Positions 34,846 to 43,807 of a stretch of DNA of 53,884 bases are shown piece after piece; position 1 is the stretch's first letter, and each line of letters starts with the position of its first letter. Location: NCBI RefSeq assembly GCF_020055635.1, contig NZ_JAIPUT010000028.1, forward strand, positions 1 through 53,884, read 5' to 3'. This DNA is from Marivita sp. (GTDB taxonomy: Bacteria; Pseudomonadota; Alphaproteobacteria; Rhodobacterales; Rhodobacteraceae). The notes beneath the pieces are model-generated. The model was not told where the DNA came from and searched no databases. It saw nothing but the letters and a program-made list of their open reading frames with translations. A program made the translations under genes and the position numbers.

Positions 34846-36030
34846 TCAGTCCTTTACGAAAAGTTTCCGTTCGACGTTGCAGAGAGCCTCCGCCGCTCCG
34901 CTTTCGGTGATAAGGATGGTCTCGGTCGTCTCCAGGCCCCAGTTGTCCATCCAGAGCGCCGGCATGAAATGGAACGTCATCCCCGGTTGCAGAATGGTCT
35001 GGTCCTGAATTCGGAGCGACGCGGTCCTTTCGCCCCAATCCGGTGGATAGCTCAGGCCGATCGGATAGCCACAACGGCCTTCGCGGAAAATCCTGTGCTG
35101 TTCAAGCACATCCACCAGCGCCTTTGCAATGTCGCAGGTCCGGTTCCCCGCCCGAGCCACGTCAAGCGCCGCCTCGATGCCCTCGAGCTGGGCCTCCTCG
35201 GCGTCCCGCATTTCCTGCGGCGGCCTGCCCAGGTACACGGTCCGGCATAACGGCGCGTGGTAGCGGCGATAACAGCCAGAGAGTTCGAAAAAAGTCGCCT
35301 CGCCCTCGCGCATGACGTCGCCATTCCACGTCAGATGCGCTGCGGTGGCGTCCAGACCCGACGGGGTCAGCGGAACGATGGCCGGGTAATCCCCCCAAAG
35401 ATCATCGACGCCCGAGATCCCGGCGTGCATGATATCGGCGACCACGTCATTCTTGCGTACGCCCGGTGCCGCGCGGTCGATCGCCGTTTCGATCACCCGT
35501 TCCGAAATTCGCGCGGCATTGCGGATGAAGACGATCTCTTCCTTCGACTTGACCAGCCGCTGCCAGTTCACCATTGCGGTAGCATCCGAGAGTGTTGCGG
35601 CTGGCAATTCATCGCTCAGGACCTGATGCGCCTTCGCCGAATAATAGTAATTCTCCATTTCGACACCGATCCTTGCGCTTTCGAGACCGAAGCCTTTCAG
35701 CTTTTCGGCAAGGTCTTGCATCGGGTGCCGGATGGCCGATTGCACGTAGCTGTCGGCGTAGCCGAAGATGCTGTCGGTCGACATCCAGCAGGTCCGCTGT
35801 GCGCCGATGGAATCCATGTAGCGGCCCCACCAGACCGGTTCCCCCTCCATCCGCAGGATCACCCCCTGATGCACATAGAAAGACCAGCCGTCATAGCCGG
35901 TCAGCCATGCCTGGTTCGAGGGATCGGTGATGAACAAGGCATCCAGTCCGGCCAATTCCATGGCATAGCGGGTCAGGGCAATCCTGCGGTCATATTCCGC
36001 TGGGCTGAACGGGGCATTTCCCTCGGGCAT
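34846..36030 (-). CDS. doeA: Ectoine hydrolase-type M24 protein (DoeA/EutD)
   Basis: 394 residues from the ATG at 36030. An N-terminal creatinase-like domain followed by a pita-bread M24 fold. The segments LTGYDGWSFYVHQ and GYADSYVQSAIRHPMQDLAE are hallmarks of ectoine hydrolases. The usual M24 metal ligands are not all kept, as expected for EutD, which is reported to work without metal. It opens the ectoine ring to N-acetyl-diaminobutyrate. It is first in a doeA-M20-gntR operon. No ectoine transporter gene is visible here. Confidence 0.8.
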   Translation of the reverse strand: MPEGNAPFSPAEYDRRIALTRYAMELAGLDALFITDPSNQAWLTGYDGWSFYVHQGVILRMEGEPVWWGRYMDSIGAQRTCWMSTDSIFGYADSYVQSAIRHPMQDLAEKLKGFGLESARIGVEMENYYYSAKAHQVLSDELPAATLSDATAMVNWQRLVKSKEEIVFIRNAARISERVIETAIDRAAPGVRKNDVVADIMHAGISGVDDLWGDYPAIVPLTPSGLDATAAHLTWNGDVMREGEATFFELSGCYRRYHAPLCRTVYLGRPPQEMRDAEEAQLEGIEAALDVARAGNRTCDIAKALVDVLEQHRIFREGRCGYPIGLSYPPDWGERTASLRIQDQTILQPGMTFHFMPALWMDNWGLETTETILITESGAAEALCNVERKLFVKD

Positions 36031-36058
36031 GGTTGGTCCTCGGCCACTAATTTTGTAT

Positions 36059-36070
36059 GATGTGCACAAC
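36059..36070. promoter_or_regulatory. GntR operator candidate, site 1
   Basis: GATGTGCACAAC, one mismatch from the perfect palindrome at 36143, sits 29 bp upstream of the doeA ATG. FCD-type GntR regulators commonly bind short TTGT-N-ACAA-like palindromes. Confidence 0.55.
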
Positions 36071-36142
36071 ACGACGGAGTCGCCGTCGGACACTGTGCAA
36101 AATTCTTCGTACATTTCTTGACAGCATCAGGATTTATCGACT

Positions 36143-36154
36143 GTTGTGCACAAC
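36143..36154. promoter_or_regulatory. GntR operator candidate, site 2 (perfect palindrome)
   Basis: GTTGTGCACAAC is an exact 12-bp palindrome, 31 bp upstream of the aminotransferase ATG. The two sites are 84 bp apart (eight helical turns) in the divergent promoter, a spacing that would allow looping. Confidence 0.6.
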
Positions 36155-36185
36155 GATTTGCCACATTTAATGACTGGAAAACGAC

Positions 36186-37559
36186 ATGTTGCGAAACGAC
36201 CAGCTCGATCAGTGGGATCGGGACAATTTTTTCCATCCCTCCACCCACCTTGCACAGCATGCGCGTGGCGAAAGCCCAAGCCGGGTGATCCGGACCGCGT
36301 CGGGGGTCTTCATCGAGGATCGCAACGGCACGCGTCTGCTTGACGCCTTTGCAGGTCTTTACTGTGTGAACGTGGGATATGGTCGCGCCGAGATCGCGGA
36401 GGCGATTGCCGAACAGGCGCGCGAACTGGCCTATTACCATTCCTATGTCGGGCACGGCACGGAAGCGTCGATCACGCTGGCCAAGATGATCCTCGACCGC
36501 GCGCCGGCCCACATGTCCAAGGTCTATTTCGGGCTTGGCGGATCGGATGCGAACGAAACCAACGTCAAGCTGGTCTGGTATTACAACAACATCCTTGGCC
36601 GTCCGAAAAAGAAGAAGATCATCTCGCGCTGGCGCGGGTATCACGGATCGGGCCTTGTCACCGGGTCGCTGACCGGGCTCGAGTTGTTTCACAAGAAATT
36701 CGACCTTCCCGTCGAACAGGTCATCCATACGACGGCGCCTTATTATTATCGCCGGGAAAACCTCGACCAGACCGAGGCGCAGTTCGTCGAACAATGCGCC
36801 GCCGATCTCGAAGAGCTGATCGCGCGCGAAGGCGCCGACACGATTGGCGCGTTTATCGGGGAACCCTTGCTGGGCACCGGCGGCATCGTTCCGCCGCCCG
36901 AGGGATATTGGGCCGCAATTCAGGACGTGCTCAAAAAACACGACATCCTTCTGATCGCGGACGAGGTCGTCACCGGCTTTGGCCGCTTGGGCACGATGTT
37001 CGGCTCCGAACATTACGGCATCGAACCCGACATCATCACGATCGCCAAGGGCCTGACCTCGGCCTATGCGCCGCTGTCCGGATCCATCGTGTCCGACAAG
37101 GTCTGGTCGGTCTTGGAACAAGGCACAGATGAAAATGGCCCCATCGGGCACGGCTGGACCTATTCGGCCCACCCCATCGGTGCGGCCGCGGGTGTCGCGA
37201 ACCTCAAGCTGATCGACGACCTGAACCTGATCACCAATGCGGGTGAGGTCGGTGCGTATCTGAACGACACGATGACCGCTGCCCTGGCGGATCATCCGCA
37301 TGTCGGTGACGTGCGCGGCGAGGGCATGATCTGTGCCGTGGAATTCGTGAAGGACAAGGCGGACCGTGTGTTCTTCGATCCCGCGGACAAGATCGGTGCG
37401 CAGATTTCCGGCAAGCTGCTGGAACAGGACAAGATCATCGCCCGCGCCATGCCACAGGGCGACATTCTTGGCTTCGCTCCGCCGTTCTGCCTGACCAGGG
37501 AAGAGGCCGATCAGGTGGTCGCGGGCACCGTTCGCGCCATCAAGGCCGTGCTGGGCTGA
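36186..37559 (+). CDS. Class III (omega) aminotransferase, possibly DoeD
   Basis: 457 residues. PLP-binding Lys288 ([13 protein letters not shown]) and Asp259 ([12 protein letters not shown]) are in place; [11 protein letters not shown] and [10 protein letters not shown] are family blocks. This group includes putrescine-, GABA- and beta-alanine-pyruvate aminotransferases as well as diaminobutyrate aminotransferase DoeD. Divergent from the doeA operon and sharing its operators, it most likely converts diaminobutyrate to aspartate semialdehyde. General omega-amine use remains possible. The family call is firm; the substrate is inferred from context. Confidence 0.85.
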   Translation: MLRNDQLDQWDRDNFFHPSTHLAQHARGESPSRVIRTASGVFIEDRNGTRLLDAFAGLYCVNVGYGRAEIAEAIAEQARELAYYHSYVGHGTEASITLAKMILDRAPAHMSKVYFGLGGSDANETNVKLVWYYNNILGRPKKKKIISRWRGYHGSGLVTGSLTGLELFHKKFDLPVEQVIHTTAPYYYRRENLDQTEAQFVEQCAADLEELIAREGADTIGAFIGEPLLGTGGIVPPPEGYWAAIQDVLKKHDILLIADEVVTGFGRLGTMFGSEHYGIEPDIITIAKGLTSAYAPLSGSIVSDKVWSVLEQGTDENGPIGHGWTYSAHPIGAAAGVANLKLIDDLNLITNAGEVGAYLNDTMTAALADHPHVGDVRGEGMICAVEFVKDKADRVFFDPADKIGAQISGKLLEQDKIIARAMPQGDILGFAPPFCLTREEADQVVAGTVRAIKAVLG

Positions 37560-37592
37560 ACGACCGGAATAGGGCAACTATCGGAAAGGGCC

Positions 37593-37611
37593 GCCGAATA
37601 TGCAGTTCGGC
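37593..37611 (+). terminator. Possible terminator hairpin after the aminotransferase
   Basis: GCCGAA (37593-37598) and TTCGGC (37606-37611) form a 6-bp stem with a 7-base loop, about 35 bp after the stop and followed by CGCCTGTTT. The U-tract is short, so termination is likely but weak. Confidence 0.35.
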
Positions 37612-37724
37612 CGCCTGTTTCCTGCGACGGGAAAAAGGGCACAGTTCAGCACAAACCACGCTGATCCCGCCGCACCATGTCCTTTTGGCTTGAGCGCCCC
37701 TGTCCCATGGTCGAAACTCTTCTC

Positions 37725-38522
37725 ATGACCTGTCCTGTGAAGCTTGTTGTCTTTTCCGACCTCGACGGCACGCTTTTGGATCACGAAACTTATCGCTGGG
37801 ATGCCGCGCAACCCGCGCTTGACCGGTTGCGATCGCTGCAGATCCCGGTGGTGCTGGCAAGCAGCAAGACAGCCGCTGAAATCACCCGGCTGCAAAACGA
37901 CATGGGCCTGGAAAGCTACCCGGCCATTGTCGAAAATGGCTCTGGTGTCATCGGTTTGCCGGGCGGCACGACGACCGGAACCTACGCCGCGCTGCGCCGT
38001 TCCCTTGAGGCTATGCCACAGGACCTTCGCTCTCTCTACCGGGGATTTGGCGACATGTCGGCCAATGACGTCGCCGCGATCACCGGGTTGCCCCCAGACG
38101 CCGCGCAACGCGCCAGGCAACGGGATTTTTCCGAACCCGGCATCTGGTCTGGCAGCGCCGCCGAACTTGAGACATTCAAGCAGGCTTTGGCCGAAAGAGG
38201 CATCACCGCCCAGCGCGGTGGTCGATTTCTCACATTGTCCTTCGGCAAGACCAAAGCCGATGCGATGGACAGGATCATCGAGGTGCTGCAGCCCGAAGCC
38301 ACCCTGGCCTTGGGGGATGCGCCGAATGACAGAGCCATGCTGGAAAAGGCCGACCACGGCGTGATCGTCGCCAACCCGCACAGCGCACCGATGCCGGACC
38401 TGCCCGGTGAGGGTGACGGACGCATCACTCGAACCGTCGAGAGCGGGCCCACAGGGTGGAACGCCGCTGTGATCGCCTTTCTCAACAGGCCCGCAACGAC
38501 AGGAAGACACTCGCATGGTTGA
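37725..38522 (+). CDS. HAD-IIB phosphatase, glucosyl/mannosyl-3-phosphoglycerate type
   Basis: 265 residues from the ATG at 37725 (MTCPVKLVVFSDLDGTLLD). HAD motif I is SDLDGT with the nucleophile Asp, motif II is LASSKT, and motif IV is GDAPNDRAML. It falls in the mannosyl-3-phosphoglycerate phosphatase (MpgP) family. The following gene is a glucosyl-3-phosphoglycerate synthase, overlapping by 8 bp, so here it probably dephosphorylates glucosyl-3-phosphoglycerate to glucosylglycerate. The start 16 codons upstream is possible but less likely. Confidence 0.82.
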   Translation: MTCPVKLVVFSDLDGTLLDHETYRWDAAQPALDRLRSLQIPVVLASSKTAAEITRLQNDMGLESYPAIVENGSGVIGLPGGTTTGTYAALRRSLEAMPQDLRSLYRGFGDMSANDVAAITGLPPDAAQRARQRDFSEPGIWSGSAAELETFKQALAERGITAQRGGRFLTLSFGKTKADAMDRIIEVLQPEATLALGDAPNDRAMLEKADHGVIVANPHSAPMPDLPGEGDGRITRTVESGPTGWNAAVIAFLNRPATTGRHSHG

Positions 38523-39735
38523 TTTTCACCAGAACGGCAACATCGCGACGTTGCACAACCTGCGCACCCGGTCGCCACAGGAAATGACCTATGCGCTGGA
38601 AACCTTTGCGCAGACCCGGAAGATGTCCCTGATCCTGCCCTGCCTCTACTCCGAGCTGCAAACCGATGCGATGCCGAACATCCTGTCCGAATTGTCCAAG
38701 GTCACCTATCTGCACCGCATCATCATCGGACTGGACCGCGCCGACGAGGATCAGTTCCGCCACGCCAAGCAGTTCTTCAAGGGGCTGAACCAGAACCATA
38801 TCGTGATCTGGAACGACAGTCCGCGCATGATCGCGCTGGACGAACGGCTGGATCGGATGGGGCTTGCGCCGGGCGAACAGGGCAAGGGCAAGAATGTCTG
38901 GTCGTCCATCGGCTACCTCATCGGGTGCCAGGACAGCGCGGTCATGGCGATCCACGACTGCGATATCCTGACCTATACAAATGAAATGCTCGCGCGGCTG
39001 ATCTACCCGGTGGCCAACCCGACCTTTCCCTACCAGGTGGCAAAGGGCTATTACGCGCGGATCGGATCGGACAAGCTCAATGGGCGGGTCACGCGGCTTC
39101 TGGTCAGCCCTCTCCTGATTGCACTCAAACGGGTGATCGGCGACCGCGATTACATCGACTACCTGCGAAGCTTTCGCTATCCGCTTTCGGGCGAATTCGC
39201 GATGCGCACCAATATCCTGCCCGACCTGCGTATACCGTCGGACTGGGGGCTCGAAATCGGTGTCCTGTCGGAGGCATGGCGCAACCTTGCCCCCAAGGCG
39301 GTCTGCCAGGTCGAGATTGCCGACGCCTACGATCACAAACATCAGGACCTGAGCCCCGAGGACGCTGAAACCGGGCTGAACCGCATGTCGACCGACATCT
39401 GCAAGGCGATCTTCCGCAAACTGGCGGCCGACGGGACGATCTTCACCACCAACGTGTTCCGCACGCTCAAGGCCACGTATTACCGCAGCGCGCTGGACCT
39501 TCTGGATGCCTATTATACCGACGCACAGATGAACGGGCTGAGCGTCGACCGCCATTCCGAGGAAGCCTCGATCGAGCTTTTTGCCGAGAACATCATGCGC
39601 GCCGGGCAGACGTTCCTGGACAACCCGCACGAGACCCCGTTCATCTCGACGTGGAACCGCGTGCATGCCGCCGATCCGACGTTCCTGCGCGACATGCAGG
39701 TCGCGGTTCTGGCGGATTCGAAGGACTATCAGTGA
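38515..39735 (+). CDS. gpgS: Glucosyl-3-phosphoglycerate synthase-like glycosyltransferase
   Basis: 406 residues, GT-A fold. The metal-binding DxD motif is in AIHDCDILTY, preceded by a Gly-Lys-rich donor region (EQGKGKNVW). Overall it matches GT81-type synthases that join NDP-glucose to 3-phosphoglycerate, retaining configuration. Translationally coupled to the upstream phosphatase by an 8-bp overlap. Its end overlaps the end of the convergent GH13 gene by 7 bp. Mannosyl-3-phosphoglycerate synthase (GT55) is the alternative. Product would be the compatible solute glucosylglycerate. Confidence 0.72.
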   Translation: MVDFHQNGNIATLHNLRTRSPQEMTYALETFAQTRKMSLILPCLYSELQTDAMPNILSELSKVTYLHRIIIGLDRADEDQFRHAKQFFKGLNQNHIVIWNDSPRMIALDERLDRMGLAPGEQGKGKNVWSSIGYLIGCQDSAVMAIHDCDILTYTNEMLARLIYPVANPTFPYQVAKGYYARIGSDKLNGRVTRLLVSPLLIALKRVIGDRDYIDYLRSFRYPLSGEFAMRTNILPDLRIPSDWGLEIGVLSEAWRNLAPKAVCQVEIADAYDHKHQDLSPEDAETGLNRMSTDICKAIFRKLAADGTIFTTNVFRTLKATYYRSALDLLDAYYTDAQMNGLSVDRHSEEASIELFAENIMRAGQTFLDNPHETPFISTWNRVHAADPTFLRDMQVAVLADSKDYQ

Positions 39736-41492
39736 CCCGCGTTGCTGATCCAGCGGCACTGATACGGAGCAAGCACGATATCCTCGTCGAAAACCGCATC
39801 GCCTGACAGTAGGTCCTGCCAGACCTCGTCTTCGATGATGTTGAGCGCCGATATGGGCAGGGTCACAATGTCCCGGCTGACATTGTGCAAGGCGAAGACC
39901 GATTGCTGCCGGTCCAGGCTTTGCCGCCAGATACCGAAGACGCGCTGATCGCCTGTGTTCACCGTGAACTGGGTGGCGTTGGGGTGGAATGCCGACTGGT
40001 TCTGCCGGATTTTCAAACGCGCCTTCAACCCGGCCAGCACGCGCGCATGTATGCTGTCAGCGTCGTCCAGATGGCCTTGCAGGATGCCGTAGTCCCACCG
40101 GTGGCGATTGATCGCGCGGTTCATGCCACGGCGCACGACAGCCTCTGAATCGTTCGGCGTCCCGAGCATCGAATGGATGTAGAAGGCCGGAATGCCTTCG
40201 AGCGACATCACGATGGTCTGCGAGCACAGAAAGCGTTCGAGATGGTGGTCATCCGGTCCATCGAAGGTCCGGCTCAGCGCCGCGAAATAGGTGGTATTCA
40301 ACTCATAGGGCGCTTCGCCTCCGCCCGGCAACGCCCGCATCGACACCAGCCCGTCCGCCGCCTCGACGGTTCGGATCATCGCCGCCTGATCGTCGGCCGA
40401 GAGCACCCCTTCCGCGGGGCGCATGCCGATTCCGTCATGGCTGGCCGTGAAATTCAGATAGGCACAGCCCAACGGCGCCGGAGGCATCGACCTTTGCCAT
40501 TTATCAAGGTTCCTTGCCGAACCCGACAGCAACGCGTGCAGGATCAACGGCGGCAAAGGGAAATTGTAGATCACGTGCGCCTCGTCCCGCTTGCCGAAAT
40601 AACTCAGGTTTTCGGCCTTGGGCACATTGGTTTCCGTCAGCAGGACAACGGGCTCGATTGCATAGTCGCAGAGCAGGCGGATCAATTTGACGATGGCGTG
40701 GGTCTGCGGCAGGTGAATCGATGGCGAGCCGATTTCCTTCCACAGAAAGGCCACCGCATCCAGCCGGATGATCCGCACCCCGTTGTCGATATGGGTGCGG
40801 ATGATCCGCAGGAATTCCAAGAGCACATCCGGGTTGCGGAAATCGAGGTCGATCTGGTCATGGCTGAACGTGCACCAGACATGGCGCAGGCCGTTCTTGG
40901 TCTCGACCTTCTGCAACAACGGGGTGGTGCGGGGGCGCACGACCATGTCCAGATCGTCCGTCGGGTCCGCCTCGAAGAAGAACCGGTCATAGGGCGGCTG
41001 GCCCTGGCGGTAGGCATTGAACCATGTTCCCTGGCTCGACACGTGGTTGAGCACCAGATCCGACATCAGCTTGAACTCGCCGGCGATGCGATTGATGTCC
41101 GCCCAGTCCCCAAGTTGAGGGTTGACCGCGGTGTAGTCGGTGACGGCGAAACCATCATCCGACGTGTAGGGAAAGAACGGCAGGATATGAACGCCGTCGA
41201 CCACGCCATCCAGGTATCTGCGCAGGAAATCGTTCAGCAGATCGAGTGGCTTGTGCACGCCATCGACAATCGAATTGCCGTAGGTGATGAGAAGCGCGTC
41301 TTTCTGTGACCAGAGCGCGTTGCCCGGCTTGCGACCGCGCTTTCGCCGGTGTGTTCCCTCGGGCCAGAACGCGTCGATGACCTTGGAAGTCAGGATATCC
41401 GCGTCGAAATCCGGGTATATCTCGCTGACCTTGGCAGCGAGGGCGCGACTGAGGACCGGAGTCTTTTCCTTGCTCGGAGCGTCTTGAAGCAT
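39729..41492 (-). CDS. GH13_18 phosphorylase, likely glucosylglycerate phosphorylase
   Basis: 587 residues, a (beta/alpha)8 GH13 enzyme of the sucrose-phosphorylase subfamily. Catalytic residues are visible as nucleophile Asp245 (IIRLDAVAFLWKE), acid/base Glu287 (LLTETNVPK) and Asp353 (TASHDGIGM). Subfamily 18 includes phosphorylases of sucrose, glucosylglycerol and glucosylglycerate. Its position next to gpgS and the phosphatase points to glucosylglycerate plus phosphate giving glucose-1-phosphate and glycerate. No signal peptide, so cytoplasmic. It faces gpgS, so the two are separately promoted. Confidence 0.78.
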   Translation of the reverse strand: MLQDAPSKEKTPVLSRALAAKVSEIYPDFDADILTSKVIDAFWPEGTHRRKRGRKPGNALWSQKDALLITYGNSIVDGVHKPLDLLNDFLRRYLDGVVDGVHILPFFPYTSDDGFAVTDYTAVNPQLGDWADINRIAGEFKLMSDLVLNHVSSQGTWFNAYRQGQPPYDRFFFEADPTDDLDMVVRPRTTPLLQKVETKNGLRHVWCTFSHDQIDLDFRNPDVLLEFLRIIRTHIDNGVRIIRLDAVAFLWKEIGSPSIHLPQTHAIVKLIRLLCDYAIEPVVLLTETNVPKAENLSYFGKRDEAHVIYNFPLPPLILHALLSGSARNLDKWQRSMPPAPLGCAYLNFTASHDGIGMRPAEGVLSADDQAAMIRTVEAADGLVSMRALPGGGEAPYELNTTYFAALSRTFDGPDDHHLERFLCSQTIVMSLEGIPAFYIHSMLGTPNDSEAVVRRGMNRAINRHRWDYGILQGHLDDADSIHARVLAGLKARLKIRQNQSAFHPNATQFTVNTGDQRVFGIWRQSLDRQQSVFALHNVSRDIVTLPISALNIIEDEVWQDLLSGDAVFDEDIVLAPYQCRWISNAGH

Positions 41493-41676
41493 GTGTTAAA
41501 CAATCACGGCTTTCGAGCAGTTTCAACGTCTTCGCGCATCGCTTCGGTTGCCGGCGGGCACGGGCAGCCACTTGCCTGAATTTAGGGCAAACCGTGCGGA
41601 TCCTTAGTGTTACCTTTGCGCTCAAGGCGCACGAATCTGCTGCACAGCTCTTGTGTCCCTGTGCTAGACCCGCGAA

Positions 41677-42555
41677 ATGAACCAGAGTTCGCAATATCTT
41701 ATCGGCATGGACGGCGGCGGGACGGGCTGCCGCGTCGCGATCAGTGACGCCGACGGGAAGATCGTCGGGCTGGCGACAGGCGGTGCGGCGAACTACACAA
41801 GCGACCACGCAGGCACGGCACGCAACCTTCTGCACGCGTTGGCAGCGGCCGCATCGTCTGCTGGCCTGTCACTCGATCAACTGGCAGAGGCTCCGGCCCA
41901 TATCGGACTGGCCGGCATCATGTCACCGAAGGATGCCGCGGCTTTTGCGGCGGACATGCCGCTGCGCCACGCCACCGTCACCGACGACCAGCTGATTGCT
42001 GTCGTGGGTGCCTTGGGGGATCGGGATGGCGCCCTGGTGGCGATCGGAACCGGTTCGTTCGTTGCGGTGAAACACGGCGACGACATCCGGTATCTTGGCG
42101 GCTGGGGTCTCCAGCTGGGTGACCAGGCGTCCGGCGCGTGGATCGGTCGGGCCATCTTGCAGCGCTGTGCCATGGTATCCGACGGGCTTATGGATAGGTC
42201 CGACATGGTTGACGCCCTTTTGGCCAGCTTCGACTCGGACGCAAGCGCGTTGATTGCCTTCGCCCGGCATGCTTCGCCAGCGGAGTATGCGAAATTCGCT
42301 CCGGTCGTTCTCGACGCAGCCGAGGCCGGGGATGTCAATGCCATCGCGGTCATGGCGGAGGGCGCCGATTATCTGAACCACTGCCTGCACGCGGCACAGC
42401 TTGCGGACAAGGATGTCGTCTGTCTGACCGGCGGGATCGGGCCGCGCTTCGCGCAGTGGCTGGACGGGTCATTTCAGGCGCGGCTGACGGAACCGATGGG
42501 AACGGCGCTTGACGGCGCGCTTCATCTGGCCCGCCAGATGGCGCGGGCCCCCTGA
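41677..42555 (+). CDS. N-acetylglucosamine kinase-like BadF/BadG ATPase
   Basis: 292 residues. The ASKHA fold is shown by the phosphate-1 loop GMDGGGTGCRVAISD (10-24), IGTGSFVAVKHG, and a late adenosine loop (VCLTGGIGPRFA). Bacterial and eukaryotic GlcNAc kinases belong to this family. The next gene is nagA, so it probably phosphorylates GlcNAc to GlcNAc-6-phosphate, perhaps from peptidoglycan or chitin turnover. Glucosamine kinase is the other candidate (GspK-type). It is divergent from the GH13 phosphorylase gene across 184 bp. Confidence 0.8.
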   Translation: MNQSSQYLIGMDGGGTGCRVAISDADGKIVGLATGGAANYTSDHAGTARNLLHALAAAASSAGLSLDQLAEAPAHIGLAGIMSPKDAAAFAADMPLRHATVTDDQLIAVVGALGDRDGALVAIGTGSFVAVKHGDDIRYLGGWGLQLGDQASGAWIGRAILQRCAMVSDGLMDRSDMVDALLASFDSDASALIAFARHASPAEYAKFAPVVLDAAEAGDVNAIAVMAEGADYLNHCLHAAQLADKDVVCLTGGIGPRFAQWLDGSFQARLTEPMGTALDGALHLARQMARAP

Positions 42556-42634
42556 GACGCAAAACGGTCGCGTTTGTCCAGGGCCCCGGCTAGCCTGCGC
42601 ACGAGACCCAGAATACGAAAGCAACCCCGACGAT

Positions 42635-43807
42635 ATGACCCGACGCGCCTTGACCGGAGCCGATATTTTCGACGGGCAGACCCTACACACGGGCTGCGCG
42701 ATCCTGCTGGATGACGCGGTGTTTGCCGGCATCGTTCCGACACGGGACATTCCTGCGGGCGTTCCCCTGAAAACCGTTCCAGACGGCACGCTCTTGCCCG
42801 GATTTGTCGACCTTCAGGTCAACGGCGGCGGTGGTGTGATGTTCAACGACGCGACGGATATCGCGGGCCTCGAAACGATTGCCCGGGCGCATTTCGCGTC
42901 TGGGACGCGGGCGCTCTTGCCGACACTGATCACCGACACGCCGCAAAAGACCCAAACCGCGATCGATGCTGTCGAAGCCGCCATCGCCAAGGGCGTGCCG
43001 GGCATCATAGGCATTCACATCGAGGGACCGCATCTGTCGATTGTCCGCAAGGGCGCACATGACGCATCCCTGATCCGGCCCATGACGGACGAGGATGAAA
43101 CCCGGTTGATCGACGCCGCAAATCGCCTGCCGAACGTGATGGTCACGGTGGCACCGGAAACCGTGGGGCCGGACCAGATTGCTCGGCTCGTTGCTGCGGG
43201 CGTGGTCGTGTCGCTTGGCCATTCCGATTGCAGCTTCGAACAGGCCAGTGCCGCGTTTTCGGCCGGGGCAGTCGGCGCCACGCATCTTTTCAATGCGATG
43301 AGCCAATTGGGAAACCGGGAGCCTGGACTGGTCGGCGCGACTTTGAACTGCGGCGCCGCGCATGCCGGGCTGATCGCGGATGGCATTCACGTGCATCCCG
43401 CGACCCTGCGCGCAGCGCTGGCGGTCAAGTCTTCGCCCGGTGCGCTGTTCCTGGTCAGCGACGCGATGGCGACGGCGGGATCGGAGATCACCGAATTCCG
43501 GTTAAACGGGCGCCGTGTTCTGCGTCGTGACGGTCGGCTGACGCTTGAGGACGGAACCCTTGCCGGGGCGGATCTCGACCTGCCGACAGCCCTTGCCGTG
43601 ATGATCGACACGGTGGGTCTTTCTGCGGAAACAGCCTTTGCGATGGCGACTTCGATCCCGGCGCGGCTCTTGCGGGATGGCAGAAGGTCAGGCGCGTTCG
43701 AGACCGGAGCGGCATGGACCGGGATTCACCTGACCCGGTCCTTGCGCTACGATCCGGATGTCAATGCCGCGCTTCGACAGGCTGTCAATCCCGTCTCAGG
43801 TCCGTGA
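42635..43807 (+). CDS. nagA: N-acetylglucosamine-6-phosphate deacetylase
   Basis: 390 residues from the ATG at 42635 (MTRRALTGADIFDG); the open frame runs upstream into the kinase gene but that stretch is not used. Key residues are Glu in GIHIEGPHLS, His in VSLGHSDCSFEQA, His in GATHLFNAMSQLG and catalytic Asp in LFLVSDAMATAG, with DLQVNGGGG in place of an HxH motif, as in E. coli NagA. It gives glucosamine-6-phosphate and acetate. Its 3' end overlaps the convergent btuF gene by 23 bp. nagB is not in the window. Confidence 0.93.
   Translation: MTRRALTGADIFDGQTLHTGCAILLDDAVFAGIVPTRDIPAGVPLKTVPDGTLLPGFVDLQVNGGGGVMFNDATDIAGLETIARAHFASGTRALLPTLITDTPQKTQTAIDAVEAAIAKGVPGIIGIHIEGPHLSIVRKGAHDASLIRPMTDEDETRLIDAANRLPNVMVTVAPETVGPDQIARLVAAGVVVSLGHSDCSFEQASAAFSAGAVGATHLFNAMSQLGNREPGLVGATLNCGAAHAGLIADGIHVHPATLRAALAVKSSPGALFLVSDAMATAGSEITEFRLNGRRVLRRDGRLTLEDGTLAGADLDLPTALAVMIDTVGLSAETAFAMATSIPARLLRDGRRSGAFETGAAWTGIHLTRSLRYDPDVNAALRQAVNPVSGP

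Noticed and set aside
35973-37577. 534-codon minus-strand open frame
   Set aside because: Shadow of the plus-strand aminotransferase, which has intact PLP motifs.
38482-39759. 425-codon minus-strand open frame
   Set aside because: Shadow of gpgS; composition is typical of an antisense frame.
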